Counted from the stretch's first letter, positions 38,116 through 47,998 are shown. The stretch is DNA of 48,897 nt from Lactobacillus sp. MRS-253-APC-2B (GCF_012843675.1 NZ_JABAFO010000013.1:1-48897), one strand, 5' to 3'. Translations and numbers: made by a program. The notes: generated by a model not told the origin, from the letters alone.

Positions 38116-39504
38116 ATGAAGATGAGTTTAGCCGAGATTGCCAAGGCAATTCGGGTGCAAAATGATATTGCAAAATGGCAGGATCTGGAAGCGACCAGCG
38201 TGGCTTTTGACAGTCGTGCCTTAGAAGACGGGGCACTGTTTGTTCCATTGATGGGTGAACAAGACGGACATCAATACGTCGCCAATGCATTTGCAAATGG
38301 CGCGGTAGCATCGCTTTGGGCCAGCGACCATGATCTGCCGGCAATGGATCGGCCACTGCTGGTGGTTGATGATCCGCTGCAGGCCTTACAGGAACTGAGC
38401 CAATACTACCTGCACAAGATCAATCCGTTCGTGGTTGCCGTAACGGGCAGCAATGGTAAGACGACCACCAAGGATATGACGGCTGCAGTCCTGGCAAGCC
38501 AAATGAATGTAACCAAAACCTATGCCAACTTCAATAACGAGATTGGTGTACCGGTTACGCTGCTCAATATGAATCCCAATACAGAAGCCGTTGTGGTTGA
38601 AATGGGAATGGATCGTCCAGGACAATTGGATTTTTTGAGCAAGTTGACTACGCCTGACATTGCAGTCATCACGATGATTGGTGAAGCGCATATTGAATTC
38701 TTTGGTACGCGCGACAAGATTGCCGATGCCAAAATGGAGATTGTACACGGCCTCAAAGAAGACGGTACGCTGGTCTACAACGGTGATGAGCCGCTGCTTA
38801 AAGAACGGGCCGCCAAGATCAAGCAGTACACCAAGACGTTTGGTCGTGAATTGGGTAATGATCTGTATGCTACCAGTGTTACGACTGCGCCTAGCCATGT
38901 TACGTTCCAGGTCAATGAATGGCCAGGATTGAGTTTTGATCTGCCAATGGGTGGTGAATACAACGTCAACAACGCCTTGGCAGCCATCACGGTTGGCAAG
39001 CTGCTGCACGTCAAGCCGGAAAACATGCAGCAGGCCTTGGCTGGCGTTGAATTAACGGCCAACCGTGCTGAATGGATTCAAGGCGATGCTGGCGAGGCGA
39101 TCTTAAGCGATGTCTATAATTCCAATCCAACGGCCGTTAAGCAGGTTATCAAGACGCTGGCCACGGTCAAGACCAATGGCCGGCATATTGCCGTATTGGG
39201 CGACATGCTTGAATTAGGCGATGCTTCGGCCAAATTGCATGCCAGCTTGGCTGAGGCAATTTCGCATGATCAGATTGATGCCGTTTACCTGGTTGGCAAG
39301 GAAATGAACAATCTAAAAGATCAGCTGATTAAAGACGGTTATCCACAAGCAGATATCCATAGCTATGATGCTGATCAGCTTGAGCAGCTGACAAGCGATC
39401 TCAAAGCAGTACTGACAGCTGACGATGCCGTTTTGATGAAGGCCAGTCATGGCATTCATTTAGAAAAGGTTCTGGCAGAATTGGCCAGTGCCAATGAAAA
39501 GTAA
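38116..39504 (+). CDS. murF: UDP-MurNAc-tripeptide-D-alanyl-D-alanine ligase
   Basis: 462 residues. It adds D-Ala-D-Ala (or D-Ala-D-Lac) to the UDP-MurNAc tripeptide. Motifs are FDSRALEDGALFVPL in the N-terminal domain, the ATP loop VAVTGSNGKTTTKDM, EMGMDRPGQLDFL, and NNALAAITVGKLL, with a C-terminal Rossmann-like domain (VLGDMLELGDAS). AAAGAGGAAA precedes ATG 38116. The downstream acpS and alr continue the envelope and lipid theme. Confidence 0.97.
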   Translation: MKMSLAEIAKAIRVQNDIAKWQDLEATSVAFDSRALEDGALFVPLMGEQDGHQYVANAFANGAVASLWASDHDLPAMDRPLLVVDDPLQALQELSQYYLHKINPFVVAVTGSNGKTTTKDMTAAVLASQMNVTKTYANFNNEIGVPVTLLNMNPNTEAVVVEMGMDRPGQLDFLSKLTTPDIAVITMIGEAHIEFFGTRDKIADAKMEIVHGLKEDGTLVYNGDEPLLKERAAKIKQYTKTFGRELGNDLYATSVTTAPSHVTFQVNEWPGLSFDLPMGGEYNVNNALAAITVGKLLHVKPENMQQALAGVELTANRAEWIQGDAGEAILSDVYNSNPTAVKQVIKTLATVKTNGRHIAVLGDMLELGDASAKLHASLAEAISHDQIDAVYLVGKEMNNLKDQLIKDGYPQADIHSYDADQLEQLTSDLKAVLTADDAVLMKASHGIHLEKVLAELASANEK

Positions 39505-39552
39505 TCATAGTCATGAACGATCATGATTGAAAATTAAGGAGAATATATTTAA

Positions 39553-41067
39553 GTGAAATTTGGAGAATTAGGGTTGTCAAACAGCCTGCTTAAAGCCATC
39601 AAGCGCAGCGGCTATGAAGAAGCTACGCCCATTCAAGAACAGACGATTCCGATGGTTTTAAATGGCGATGACGTGATTGGTCAAGCTCAGACCGGTACCG
39701 GTAAGACGGCCGCATTTGGGCTACCGATCCTTGAACACATCGATACCCAGAATCCGGCTATTCAGGCACTGATTATCTCACCAACACGTGAGCTGGCAAT
39801 TCAGACGCAAGAAGAGCTGTATCGACTTGGTAAGGACAAGCGGGCGAAGGTTCAGGTTGTCTACGGTGGTGCTGACATTCGTCGTCAGATCAAGAGCTTA
39901 AAGCACCAGCCAGAGATTTTGGTTGGTACGCCGGGCCGGCTGCGTGATCACATTCGACGCCACACGGTTGATCTCAGTCAGATTCATACGCTGGTCTTGG
40001 ATGAGGCCGATGAAATGCTGAACATGGGCTTTTTGGAAGATATTGAGGCCATTATTAACGAAACGCCGGCAACGCGGCAGACATTGCTGTTCAGTGCTAC
40101 GATGCCGCCAGAAATCAAGCGGATCGGCATGCAGTTTATGAAGGATCCTAAAACTGTACGCATTCAGGCTCAAGAGCTGACGACTGACCTGGTGGATCAA
40201 TATTACGTGCGGGCACGCGACTACGAAAAATTTGATATCATGACCAGATTAATCGATGTGCAGGATCCGGACCTGACGATCGTGTTTGGTCGGACCAAGC
40301 GGCGTGTCGACGAACTGTCTAAAGGCTTGACGGCCCGTGGCTACAACGCGGCCGGTATCCATGGCGACTTGACGCAGGATCGACGGACCAAGATCATGAA
40401 GCGGTTTAAAGAAGGCAAGCTGGATATTTTGGTGGCTACCGACGTTGCGGCGCGGGGACTTGACATTTCAGGCGTTACCCATGTCTACAACTACGATATT
40501 CCATCCGATCCCGACAGCTACGTACACCGGATTGGTCGAACGGGTCGTGCCGGGCATCATGGCGTCTCACTAACGTTTGTTACGCCAAATGAGATGGATT
40601 ACCTGCATGAGATCGAAAAATTGACTAAAGTCCGGATGCTGCCCTTAAAGCCACCTACGGAAGAAGAGGCCTTTAAGGGTCAGCTGGCCAGTGCCGTCAG
40701 CGAAATTGATGAATTGATTGCCCAGCCATCTACGCAGCGCTATGCCGAAGCTGCCCAAAAATTGCTGGAAACGCATGATGCGCTTGACTTGGCAGCAGCT
40801 TTGCTTAACGATATGACCAAAGAGGCGGCTAGTCAGGTACCAGTTAAGATTACGCCAGAACGACCATTGCCACGGCGCAAACGTCGCCAAAACAGTGGCT
40901 ATCGTACCGGCAGCTACCGTCATGGTCATGGCAGCTCATCACACCGCAATTATCGTGGCGGCAAGCGCAGCGGCCAAAGCAAGAGTCGGCGCAGCTATCG
41001 CGAGGACTCAAACAACAAGAATCGACGTGGGTTTAACATTCGGCGGCGTGGCGGTCAGGAACAGTAG
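39553..41067 (+). CDS. cshA: DEAD-box RNA helicase (CshA type)
   Basis: 504 residues. It begins with FGELGLSNSLLKAIKRSGYEEATPIQ, the Q motif, and continues with AQTGTGKT, PTRELA, DEAD, SAT, ARGLD and HRIGRTGRAG. The C-terminal 100 residues are basic and rich in Arg, Gly and Ser, typical of RNA-binding tails. CshA takes part in RNA decay and ribosome assembly, important at low temperature. The start is GTG 39553, about 11 bases after AAGGAGA. acpS follows after 3 bases. Confidence 0.95.
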   Translation: MKFGELGLSNSLLKAIKRSGYEEATPIQEQTIPMVLNGDDVIGQAQTGTGKTAAFGLPILEHIDTQNPAIQALIISPTRELAIQTQEELYRLGKDKRAKVQVVYGGADIRRQIKSLKHQPEILVGTPGRLRDHIRRHTVDLSQIHTLVLDEADEMLNMGFLEDIEAIINETPATRQTLLFSATMPPEIKRIGMQFMKDPKTVRIQAQELTTDLVDQYYVRARDYEKFDIMTRLIDVQDPDLTIVFGRTKRRVDELSKGLTARGYNAAGIHGDLTQDRRTKIMKRFKEGKLDILVATDVAARGLDISGVTHVYNYDIPSDPDSYVHRIGRTGRAGHHGVSLTFVTPNEMDYLHEIEKLTKVRMLPLKPPTEEEAFKGQLASAVSEIDELIAQPSTQRYAEAAQKLLETHDALDLAAALLNDMTKEAASQVPVKITPERPLPRRKRRQNSGYRTGSYRHGHGSSSHRNYRGGKRSGQSKSRRSYREDSNNKNRRGFNIRRRGGQEQ

Positions 41068-41070
41068 CCA

Positions 41071-41445
41071 ATGATTCAAGGATTTGGAATTGATTTAACG
41101 GAAATTGCCCGCGTTAAGCGTGCCGTTGATAAAACGCCCAGCTTCGTTAAGCGGATTCTAACGCCGCCTGAACTGGAGCAATTAGCGACGCTGGGCGGTC
41201 GGCGCCGATACGAATATATCGCCGGTCGCTGGTCGCTAAAAGAGGCTTTTGCCAAGGCTTGGGGAACCGGGATCGGTCGCGAGGTTGGCTTTCAAGATAT
41301 TGCGATCATCAATAACCAAAATGGTCGTCCGATCGTGGTTAAATCACCATTTGAAGGTCAGGTGTGGGCATCGGTCAGTCATACCGCCGATCTGGTAATG
41401 ACTGAAATCATTTTGGAAAGGACAAGCGATCAGAGAAATGATTAG
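41071..41445 (+). CDS. acpS: Holo-[acyl-carrier-protein] synthase
   Basis: 124 residues; transfers phosphopantetheine from CoA to acyl carrier protein. GFGIDLTEIARV holds the magnesium Asp, and RWSLKEAFAKAWGTG and ASVSHTADLV the other conserved positions. ATG 41071 lies 3 bases after the cshA stop, and no strong ribosome site is visible, so coupling is likely. The end overlaps alr by 8 bases. Confidence 0.95.
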   Translation: MIQGFGIDLTEIARVKRAVDKTPSFVKRILTPPELEQLATLGGRRRYEYIAGRWSLKEAFAKAWGTGIGREVGFQDIAIINNQNGRPIVVKSPFEGQVWASVSHTADLVMTEIILERTSDQRND

Positions 41446-42556
41446 CGCACAATTGCGTGATGCCGCAATGGTAGTTGACCTAAAGGCATTGAAGCACAAC
41501 ATCAAACAGCAGCAGGCAGCTCTGCCAGTCAACAGTCGAATCTTGGCGGTCGTCAAGGCCGATGCCTATGGACATGGTGCTGTTCCGGTTGCCAATGCCG
41601 CTAAAGAAGCCGGCGTGGATGGTTTTTGCGTAGCCATGCTGGATGAAGGACTGGAATTAAGAAATGCCGGAATTGATCGGCTGATGCTGGTTTTGGGATT
41701 GACACCGGTTCATTATGCACCGATTGCGGCTCTAAACGACATCTCACTGACGGTTGGCAGCACTTCTTGGCTAAAGGAGTATGCCGAGTTGGCCAAGCAT
41801 GAGTCGCTGCCACCATTAAAGGTCCATCTGGCACTTGATACTGGTATGGGCCGCATTGGGTTTCAAAGCGTAAAAGAGTTTAAGGAAGCCCTGGATCTGG
41901 TTAGACAGCCGGTATTTGTCTTTGAAGGGATGTTTACGCACTTTGCAACGGCTGATGTGGCTGACGATACCTACTTCAAACGTCAGCTGCAGCGCTGGCA
42001 AGAGTTTTTGGATACTGTTGATCAAAAACCGCCTTACGTTCATATGGCTAATTCCGCTGTTGGCATGTGGCATCGGGAAACGATTGCTGCCAATACGGTA
42101 CGAATGGGGATTTCAATGTACGGCTGCAATCCATCTGGTCATGAACTGCCGGATTCATTGGATTTGCGGCCGGTTGCCTCAATCATTGCCAAAACAACCT
42201 TTGTCAAGCATCTCAAGGCTGGTGAGTCGGTCAGCTATGGCGCAACCTATACGGCTCAAAATGACGAATGGGTAGCTACCTTGCCAATTGGCTATGCAGA
42301 TGGTTATCTACGGCGGATGCAAGGCTTTAAGGTGTTAGTGGATGGTCAAGAATGTGATATTTTGGGTCGCATCTGCATGGATCAGATGATGATTCGACTG
42401 CCTGAGTCCATGTCGGTTGGTACCGAGGTTGTCTTGATGGGAACTTCTAAAGACAAGACGCTTTTTGCAACTGATCTGGCTGACTACGCGCACACGATCA
42501 ACTATGAAATCTTGACCAGTATTACACCACGTTTATTGCGGCGTTATCAAGACTAG
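41438..42556 (+). CDS. alr: Alanine racemase
   Basis: 372 residues; PLP enzyme giving D-alanine for the wall. LAVVKADAYGHGA carries the PLP lysine, LDTGMGRIGF and NSAVGMWH the barrel signatures, and SVSYGATYTA the catalytic tyrosine region, followed by PIGYADGYLRRM. ATG 41438 overlaps acpS. Gene order acpS-alr-mazF matches other Bacillota except for the missing mazE. Confidence 0.96.
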   Translation: MISAQLRDAAMVVDLKALKHNIKQQQAALPVNSRILAVVKADAYGHGAVPVANAAKEAGVDGFCVAMLDEGLELRNAGIDRLMLVLGLTPVHYAPIAALNDISLTVGSTSWLKEYAELAKHESLPPLKVHLALDTGMGRIGFQSVKEFKEALDLVRQPVFVFEGMFTHFATADVADDTYFKRQLQRWQEFLDTVDQKPPYVHMANSAVGMWHRETIAANTVRMGISMYGCNPSGHELPDSLDLRPVASIIAKTTFVKHLKAGESVSYGATYTAQNDEWVATLPIGYADGYLRRMQGFKVLVDGQECDILGRICMDQMMIRLPESMSVGTEVVLMGTSKDKTLFATDLADYAHTINYEILTSITPRLLRRYQD

Positions 42557-42570
42557 GCAGGCGATGATGA

Positions 42571-42924
42571 ATGGGAAAGATACGGATTCAACGCGGTGAT
42601 GTTTTTCTAGCTGATCTATCACCGGTAATCGGCTCGGAACAAGGTGGCGTACGGCCAGTTCTGATTATTCAAAACGATGTCGGTAACCGCTACAGTCCGA
42701 CGACGATCGTAGCCGCCATTACGGCCCAACTAACCAAGAATACCTTGCCGACGCACGTTAAAATCAAAGCATCCGAATCGGGAATCGCCCATGATTCGAT
42801 TATTTTACTCGAACAGTTGCGTACGATCGACAAGCAGCGCTTAAAAAAGCATTTAACGCGGTTTGACGATCGGACTATGAAAAACGTTGATCATGCACTG
42901 CATATCAGTTTGAATCTATCGTAA
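42571..42924 (+). CDS. mazF: MazF/PemK-family endoribonuclease toxin-like protein without adjacent antitoxin
   Basis: 117 residues matching Maz[33 protein letters not shown] with the catalytic arginine, and [12 protein letters not shown] with the catalytic threonine. Both residues are kept, so it is probably active. MazF cuts mRNA at short motifs and is normally held by MazE, encoded just upstream. Here alr ends 14 bases before ATG 42571, so there is no mazE between them. Either it is controlled by a distant antitoxin or works in a milder way. GGCAGG is a weak ribosome site. A bidirectional terminator follows. Confidence 0.9.
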   Translation: MGKIRIQRGDVFLADLSPVIGSEQGGVRPVLIIQNDVGNRYSPTTIVAAITAQLTKNTLPTHVKIKASESGIAHDSIILLEQLRTIDKQRLKKHLTRFDDRTMKNVDHALHISLNLS

Positions 42925-42926
42925 AC

Positions 42927-42960
42927 AAAAAGATCCAGTCATATTTGGCTGGATCTTTTT
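42927..42960. terminator. Bidirectional terminator between mazF and the CBS-ACT gene
   Basis: AAAAAGATCCAG pairs perfectly with CTGGATCTTTTT. Confidence 0.9.
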
Positions 42961-42985
42961 GTATATGGAAAAATCAATTTTTCAA

Positions 42986-43630
42986 TTAGTAATTTGGATG
43001 CAGGTCTTCAATTTCTGGGACCTCAAAGCCTTTGCGATTCAGCCGTTTAACGACTTTATCAACCAAAGCCTGGTCGGCACTGGCCGGCAACGTAAACAGG
43101 ATCTGCTTGTTGTGAGTCTGAGTTGGATCAAGGTTTAACGAGATGACGTTGGCAATGTCGGTAAAGCGCGTGATCTCTTTGGCTGCCGTTACCAAGGCGC
43201 CTCGTTCATCAGGTACCGTTACCGTCAGAACATAGCTGCCGGCATTGATGTTCCAGGCTTCAGCCAGCATGCGTAAAACGCGGCTGTGCGTCAAGATACC
43301 GTAAAAATGGTTGTCCTCATCTAAAACCGCAATGTATGGCAAGTCGCGAATGGTAAAGAAGACGTTGAAGAAAGCGGCCTTGATTGAGATGAACTTGGTT
43401 GAGTTCTTTAAAAGGCTGGTAACGGGCAGATCCATGTCGCCGTGGCGTGATTTATGCCGATAGATATGCATCTTATAGATGTTGCCTCGAAAAATCGTGC
43501 CAGTCTTATCCAAAACAGGTACACAGCGAAAACCGGTATTTTCCAAAACGGTCAGCGCCTCAGCCAAGGTGGCATCTTCAGGCAGGGTAGTCAGTTGATC
43601 CTTGGTCTTGATCAGTGAGTTGAAAATCAT
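42986..43630 (-). CDS. CBS-ACT domain protein of unknown role
   Basis: 214 residues. Two CBS motifs fill residues 1-130 (LPEDATLAEALTVLENTGFRCVPVLD and LPYIAVLDEDNHFYGILTHS), and an ACT-like domain follows (YVLTVTVPDERGALVTAAKEITRF). CBS pairs bind adenine nucleotides (AMP, ATP, c-di-AMP) and ACT domains bind amino acids; there is no catalytic domain, so it is a sensor or adaptor. AcuB-like proteins share this design. GGAGG lies upstream of ATG 43628-43630 on the minus strand. Single gene, divergent from pth. Confidence 0.85.
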   Translation of the reverse strand: MIFNSLIKTKDQLTTLPEDATLAEALTVLENTGFRCVPVLDKTGTIFRGNIYKMHIYRHKSRHGDMDLPVTSLLKNSTKFISIKAAFFNVFFTIRDLPYIAVLDEDNHFYGILTHSRVLRMLAEAWNINAGSYVLTVTVPDERGALVTAAKEITRFTDIANVISLNLDPTQTHNKQILFTLPASADQALVDKVVKRLNRKGFEVPEIEDLHPNY

Positions 43631-43753
43631 GATTGTGCCTCCAGTTTGATTACATTATGCGAATTAATCTATCAACATGATAGCACAAGTAGCAATGGTC
43701 TAATCAGCAAAAATCAGGTGGGCATTTGCTTTTTGATTGATCGTCACTTGCGG

Positions 43754-43804
43754 TATAATGATTGCACTGATGCTGGACGGGGTACGGCTCCGTGCGGCCT
43801 TTTT
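43754..43804 (+). promoter_or_regulatory. pth-mfd promoter and leader hairpin
   Basis: A -10 TATAAT (43754-43759) lies before the leader; a -35 is poorly defined (TTTTGA 17 bases upstream). Within the leader GG and GTACG pair with CGTGC and CC around GCTC (43779-43799), followed by five T. It looks like a small attenuator between the promoter and pth. Confidence 0.5.
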
Positions 43805-43827
43805 GCGTGTAAAGAAAGGTGATTTTA

Positions 43828-44388
43828 ATGAAGATGATTGTAGGATTGGGTAACATTGGTTCTCGTTATGATGAGACGCGGCACAACACTGGCTTTATGG
43901 TTGTTGAGCAGATCGCGCGCGACTATCATTTGGGAGCATTTACCCATACCAAGTACGAAGCCGTTGCGGCTACAGGCATGATTGATGGTGAAAAGGTCAT
44001 GCTGGTCAAGCCAACGACGTTTATGAATGATTCGGGCCGAGCCGTCAAACCATTGATGGATTACTATCAAATTGATCTGGCTGACTTGGTGATCGTGGCT
44101 GATGACTTAGATATGCCAGTTGGCCGTGTCCGGTTAAAGACGCATGGGGCCTCGGGTGGTCACAATGGTTTAAAGAGCATCATTCAGTATCTGGGAACCA
44201 AGAACTTCAATCGCGTCAAGCTGGGCATTGATCATCCCCAAAATGGAACAGTGGTCAGTCACGTGTTGGGACGCTTTACGGCACAAGAGCGGCCCGATTT
44301 TGACCAGGCTGTTGCCACCGCTGAGCATGCTCTGATCGACTGGGTTCATGGTGAGACGTTTGACCAATTGATGAATCAATATAACTAA
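43828..44388 (+). CDS. pth: Peptidyl-tRNA hydrolase
   Basis: 186 residues. It frees tRNA from peptidyl-tRNA released by stalled ribosomes. GLGNIGSRYDETRHNTGF carries the catalytic His; KPTTFMNDSG, DDLDMPVG and SGGHNGLKSI are the other signatures. ATG 43828 is 8 bases after AAAGAAAGG; the frame from GTG 43819 overlaps that site. It is followed by mfd, rqcP and divIC, the usual Bacillota order. RqcP and Pth both serve ribosome rescue. Confidence 0.97.
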   Translation: MKMIVGLGNIGSRYDETRHNTGFMVVEQIARDYHLGAFTHTKYEAVAATGMIDGEKVMLVKPTTFMNDSGRAVKPLMDYYQIDLADLVIVADDLDMPVGRVRLKTHGASGGHNGLKSIIQYLGTKNFNRVKLGIDHPQNGTVVSHVLGRFTAQERPDFDQAVATAEHALIDWVHGETFDQLMNQYN

Positions 44389-44407
44389 AGCAAAAGGGGT
44401 GAATAAT

Positions 44408-47400
44408 TTGCGTCTGACGGAATTTATGGAATCGACCAGCAATTTTGAAACGATCCTGGCCACGATTTCCGATCATAAAAATCAATTGATTACCGGAGTT
44501 TCCGGTTCTGCCACGACGCTTTTGCTGGCGGCATTGCATGAAAAGCTGAATCACCCACAGCTGATCGTGGTTGACAGTCTCTATCATATGCAAGAGCTGG
44601 CAGCCGATCTGGAAAATCTGTTGCCAGAAACCGAGATTTACCAATTTCCAGTCGAAGAGGTCCTGGCCGCTGAGGTTGCAACCAGCTCGCCCAATTACCG
44701 TTTGCAGCGAGTGCTAGCCTTAAACGCACTGCAAAAGCATGATCCGGCGATTGTGATTGCCTCAACGGCTGGACTGCGTCGCAAGCTGATCAAGCCAACT
44801 GAGTTTAAAAAGGCCGCCTTGCATCTAAAGCCAGGGATGGAACTGGATCCAACTGAGATGCGCGCCAAGCTGGGGGCAATGGGCTATCAGTACCAGCAGA
44901 TGGTATTAAGGCCCGGCGACTTTGCTATACGAGGGTCGATTATTGATGTCTATGCCTTAAATACTGAGCTGCCGATTCGAATCGATCTTTTTGATACTGA
45001 AATTGATTCGCTGCGTACTTTTGATCCAGAATCTCAGCGCAGTCAAAAAAATCTTGCTGAAGTCACGGTTCTGCCAGCAACCGACTTTATCCTGCCAATT
45101 ACGGAGTTCGAACGGGTTGCGCAGAAAATGACCAAAGAGCAGGCTGATCTGCAGGCATTGGTTACCGATCAGGAACAAAGACAGGTGCTCAATAGTCATT
45201 TTGCCGAACTGATCTCGGCGCTAAAAAAACATGAGCTGCCAGTTGAAATGTTGGAATATGCTGACCTGGTCTATCCTGAGGCGGCCTCGCTTTTAGACTA
45301 TCTGCCGCCAGCTGGCAGTCTGTATCTGGATGATTGGCCACGCATTAAAGAAACGGGCCAGCGTCTGGAAAAAGACGAACTAAGCTGGCTGGACGAAAAA
45401 ATGCAGCATCATGAACGGGGACAGGCCGGGTTGCTGGGGCATGATCCAGAGCAGCTGGTAACTGCCGATGCTCACGTCCAGACGTATCTGGCACTGTTTA
45501 AAAAAGGGATGGGTGCCAAACGGTTTGCCGCGCTGACTGATTTAAAGACGCGCCCCATGCAGCGTTTCTTTGGTCAGATGGCGCTTTTGAAAAGCGAACT
45601 GCAGCGCTGGCAAGCTCAAGGCGAAACGATTGTCCTATTGGCACAGAGTCAAGAGCGGCGCCAGCAGATGGCCAAGACCATGGCCGAGTTTGGCGTTCAA
45701 GCAGTTGAGACCCAGCCAGACTCACTGCTTGAGCATCAGACTCAATTGACGGCAATGACTTTGGCAAATGGCTTTGAATATCCGCAAGCCAATCTGGTCG
45801 TGATTACCGAAAATGAGATGTTTGCCCAGGTCAAGCAGCGCAAAATCCGACCGCAGAAACTGGCTAACGCGGAACGGCTCAAGAGCTATACCGACCTTAA
45901 GCCGGGCGATTACGTCGTACACGTCAACCACGGGATTGGGATCTTTTCTGGAATCAAGACGATGACGGTTGATGGGGCCAATCAAGACTACATGGTGGTC
46001 AACTATCGCAACCATGCGCAGATCTTTGTCCCAGTTACGCAGCTGGATCTGGTACAAAAATATGTTGCCAGTGAAGGCAAGGTGCCCCACATCAATCGAT
46101 TGGGCGGTACCGAATGGGCTAAAACCAAGGCGCGCGTGGCTGCCAGAGTCGAAGACATTGCCGATGAGCTGGTTGATCTTTATGCGGCGCGGGAAACGGA
46201 AACGGGCTATGCCTTTCCTAAAGATGACTATCTGCAAGAAAAGTTTGAGGCCGAGTTCCCATATCAGGAAACGCCCGATCAGCTGCGCAGCATCAAAGAG
46301 ATCAAAAAAGACATGGAAAGCGAACGGCCCATGGATCGGCTCCTGGTTGGCGACGTTGGCTATGGTAAAACGGAAGTAGCCTTGCGAGCGGTCTTTAAGG
46401 CGGTTTTAGGCGGTAAGCAGGTGGCCTTTTTGGTACCAACAACGATTCTGGCTCAACAGCACTATGACACCATGAAGAGTCGTTTTGAGGGATTTCCCAT
46501 TGAGATCGCCATGATGTCGCGTTTTAGAACGCCCAAACAGCTCAAAGAAACTGAAGCAGGGCTTAAAAATGGCAAGATCGACGTAGTAGTCGGTACGCAC
46601 CGACTGCTCAGCAAAGACGTCCAGTTCAATGATTTAGGGCTTTTAGTCATTGATGAAGAGCAACGCTTTGGCGTCAAGCACAAAGAACGACTCAAACAGC
46701 TCAAGCACAACATTGACGTGTTAACGCTGACGGCCACGCCGATTCCGCGAACGCTGCATATGTCAATGATGGGCGTGCGTGATCTATCGGTGATTGAAAC
46801 ACCGCCTGCCGATCGCTACCCAATTCAAACCTATGTAATGGAGCAAAATCAAGCCGCGATTCGTGATGGAATTCTGCGTGAGCTGCAGCGTGGCGGACAG
46901 ATCTATTATCTGCATAATCGTGTCAATGATATCGAGCGAGTCGTGTTCGAACTGCAGGAATTGGTTCCTGAGGCGCGAATCGGCTATATTCATGGTCAGA
47001 TGACCGAATCACAATTGGAAGGCGTGCTGTATGACTTTATTCGCGGTGAGTATGATGTTTTGGTAACTACCTCAATTATTGAAACCGGCGTTGATATTGC
47101 CAACGTCAACACGCTTTTTGTCGAGGATGCCGATCGAATGGGGCTTTCGCAGCTTTATCAGATTCGGGGACGCATTGGTCGCAGCAATCGTGTTGCTTAT
47201 GCCTATTTTATGTATCAGCCAAACAAGGTACTGACGGAACTGGGTGAAAAGCGGCTGGCTGCAATTCGTGACTTTACCGAGCTGGGCAGCGGCTTTAAGA
47301 TTGCAATGCGCGACCTGGCAATTCGCGGTGCGGGTAATCTTTTAGGCAAGCAGCAGCACGGCTTTATCGATTCAGTCGGCTATGATCTGTATTCAGAAAT

Positions 47401-47998
47401 GCTGAGCGAAGCCGTTGCCAAAAAACGTGGTCAGGTCAAAAAGCCGGTCTCAAATGCCGAAATTGACATTAATGTGGAAGCCTATCTGCCGGATGAATAT
47501 GTCAGCGACTCTAGGCAAAAGATTGCACTGTATAAACAGATTCGCCAAGCCAAGTCCGATCAAGAACTGCTTGATCTGCAAGGCGATTTGCTCGATCGAT
47601 TTGGCGATTATGGCAAGCCGGTTGAGAATCTGCTGCTGGTCGGTAAACTGAAGATGAATGCCGATGCGGCAATGCTGGCATCCATCAAGCGGCAGCGTGA
47701 TAATCTTAACCTGACGTTTACCAAGGCTGGCAGTCAGGTCATCAAGCCGCCAGCGATCATCAAGGCGCTTGCCAAAACTCGTTTTAAGGCAACGATGGGG
47801 CAGACTGATGATGGATGCTTGACGATCAGGCTGGTTATTCAGCCAAAGATGACGCAAAAAGACTGGCTTGAACAGTTGATCGTCTTGGTTAGCGGCATTA
47901 AGCAGGCTATCAATGCGGCAATTGAATCGAAGAATGATTCAAATGACAATGCCGCCTCCGCACAGGATCAAAAGCAAGATAAGGAAAGTGATGAATAA
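44408..47998 (+). CDS. mfd: Transcription-repair coupling factor
   Basis: About 1196 residues. The N-terminal UvrB-like region (1-350) includes LRPGDFAIRGSIIDVY. The RNA polymerase interaction domain near 490-560 starts LKPGDYVVHVNHGIGIFSGI. The motor has GDVGYGKTEVA, the DEEQRFGV box, TATPIPRT, and RGRIGRSNR. A C-terminal TRCF domain follows. Mfd removes stalled polymerase and recruits UvrA. TTG 44408 is chosen because AAAGGGG is 8 bases upstream; GTG 44399 overlaps that site and ATG 44426 is an alternative. Confidence 0.96.
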   Translation: MRLTEFMESTSNFETILATISDHKNQLITGVSGSATTLLLAALHEKLNHPQLIVVDSLYHMQELAADLENLLPETEIYQFPVEEVLAAEVATSSPNYRLQRVLALNALQKHDPAIVIASTAGLRRKLIKPTEFKKAALHLKPGMELDPTEMRAKLGAMGYQYQQMVLRPGDFAIRGSIIDVYALNTELPIRIDLFDTEIDSLRTFDPESQRSQKNLAEVTVLPATDFILPITEFERVAQKMTKEQADLQALVTDQEQRQVLNSHFAELISALKKHELPVEMLEYADLVYPEAASLLDYLPPAGSLYLDDWPRIKETGQRLEKDELSWLDEKMQHHERGQAGLLGHDPEQLVTADAHVQTYLALFKKGMGAKRFAALTDLKTRPMQRFFGQMALLKSELQRWQAQGETIVLLAQSQERRQQMAKTMAEFGVQAVETQPDSLLEHQTQLTAMTLANGFEYPQANLVVITENEMFAQVKQRKIRPQKLANAERLKSYTDLKPGDYVVHVNHGIGIFSGIKTMTVDGANQDYMVVNYRNHAQIFVPVTQLDLVQKYVASEGKVPHINRLGGTEWAKTKARVAARVEDIADELVDLYAARETETGYAFPKDDYLQEKFEAEFPYQETPDQLRSIKEIKKDMESERPMDRLLVGDVGYGKTEVALRAVFKAVLGGKQVAFLVPTTILAQQHYDTMKSRFEGFPIEIAMMSRFRTPKQLKETEAGLKNGKIDVVVGTHRLLSKDVQFNDLGLLVIDEEQRFGVKHKERLKQLKHNIDVLTLTATPIPRTLHMSMMGVRDLSVIETPPADRYPIQTYVMEQNQAAIRDGILRELQRGGQIYYLHNRVNDIERVVFELQELVPEARIGYIHGQMTESQLEGVLYDFIRGEYDVLVTTSIIETGVDIANVNTLFVEDADRMGLSQLYQIRGRIGRSNRVAYAYFMYQPNKVLTELGEKRLAAIRDFTELGSGFKIAMRDLAIRGAGNLLGKQQHGFIDSVGYDLYSEMLSEAVAKKRGQVKKPVSNAEIDINVEAYLPDEYVSDSRQKIALYKQIRQAKSDQELLDLQGDLLDRFGDYGKPVENLLLVGKLKMNADAAMLASIKRQRDNLNLTFTKAGSQVIKPPAIIKALAKTRFKATMGQTDDGCLTIRLVIQPKMTQKDWLEQLIVLVSGIKQAINAAIESKNDSNDNAASAQDQKQDKESDE

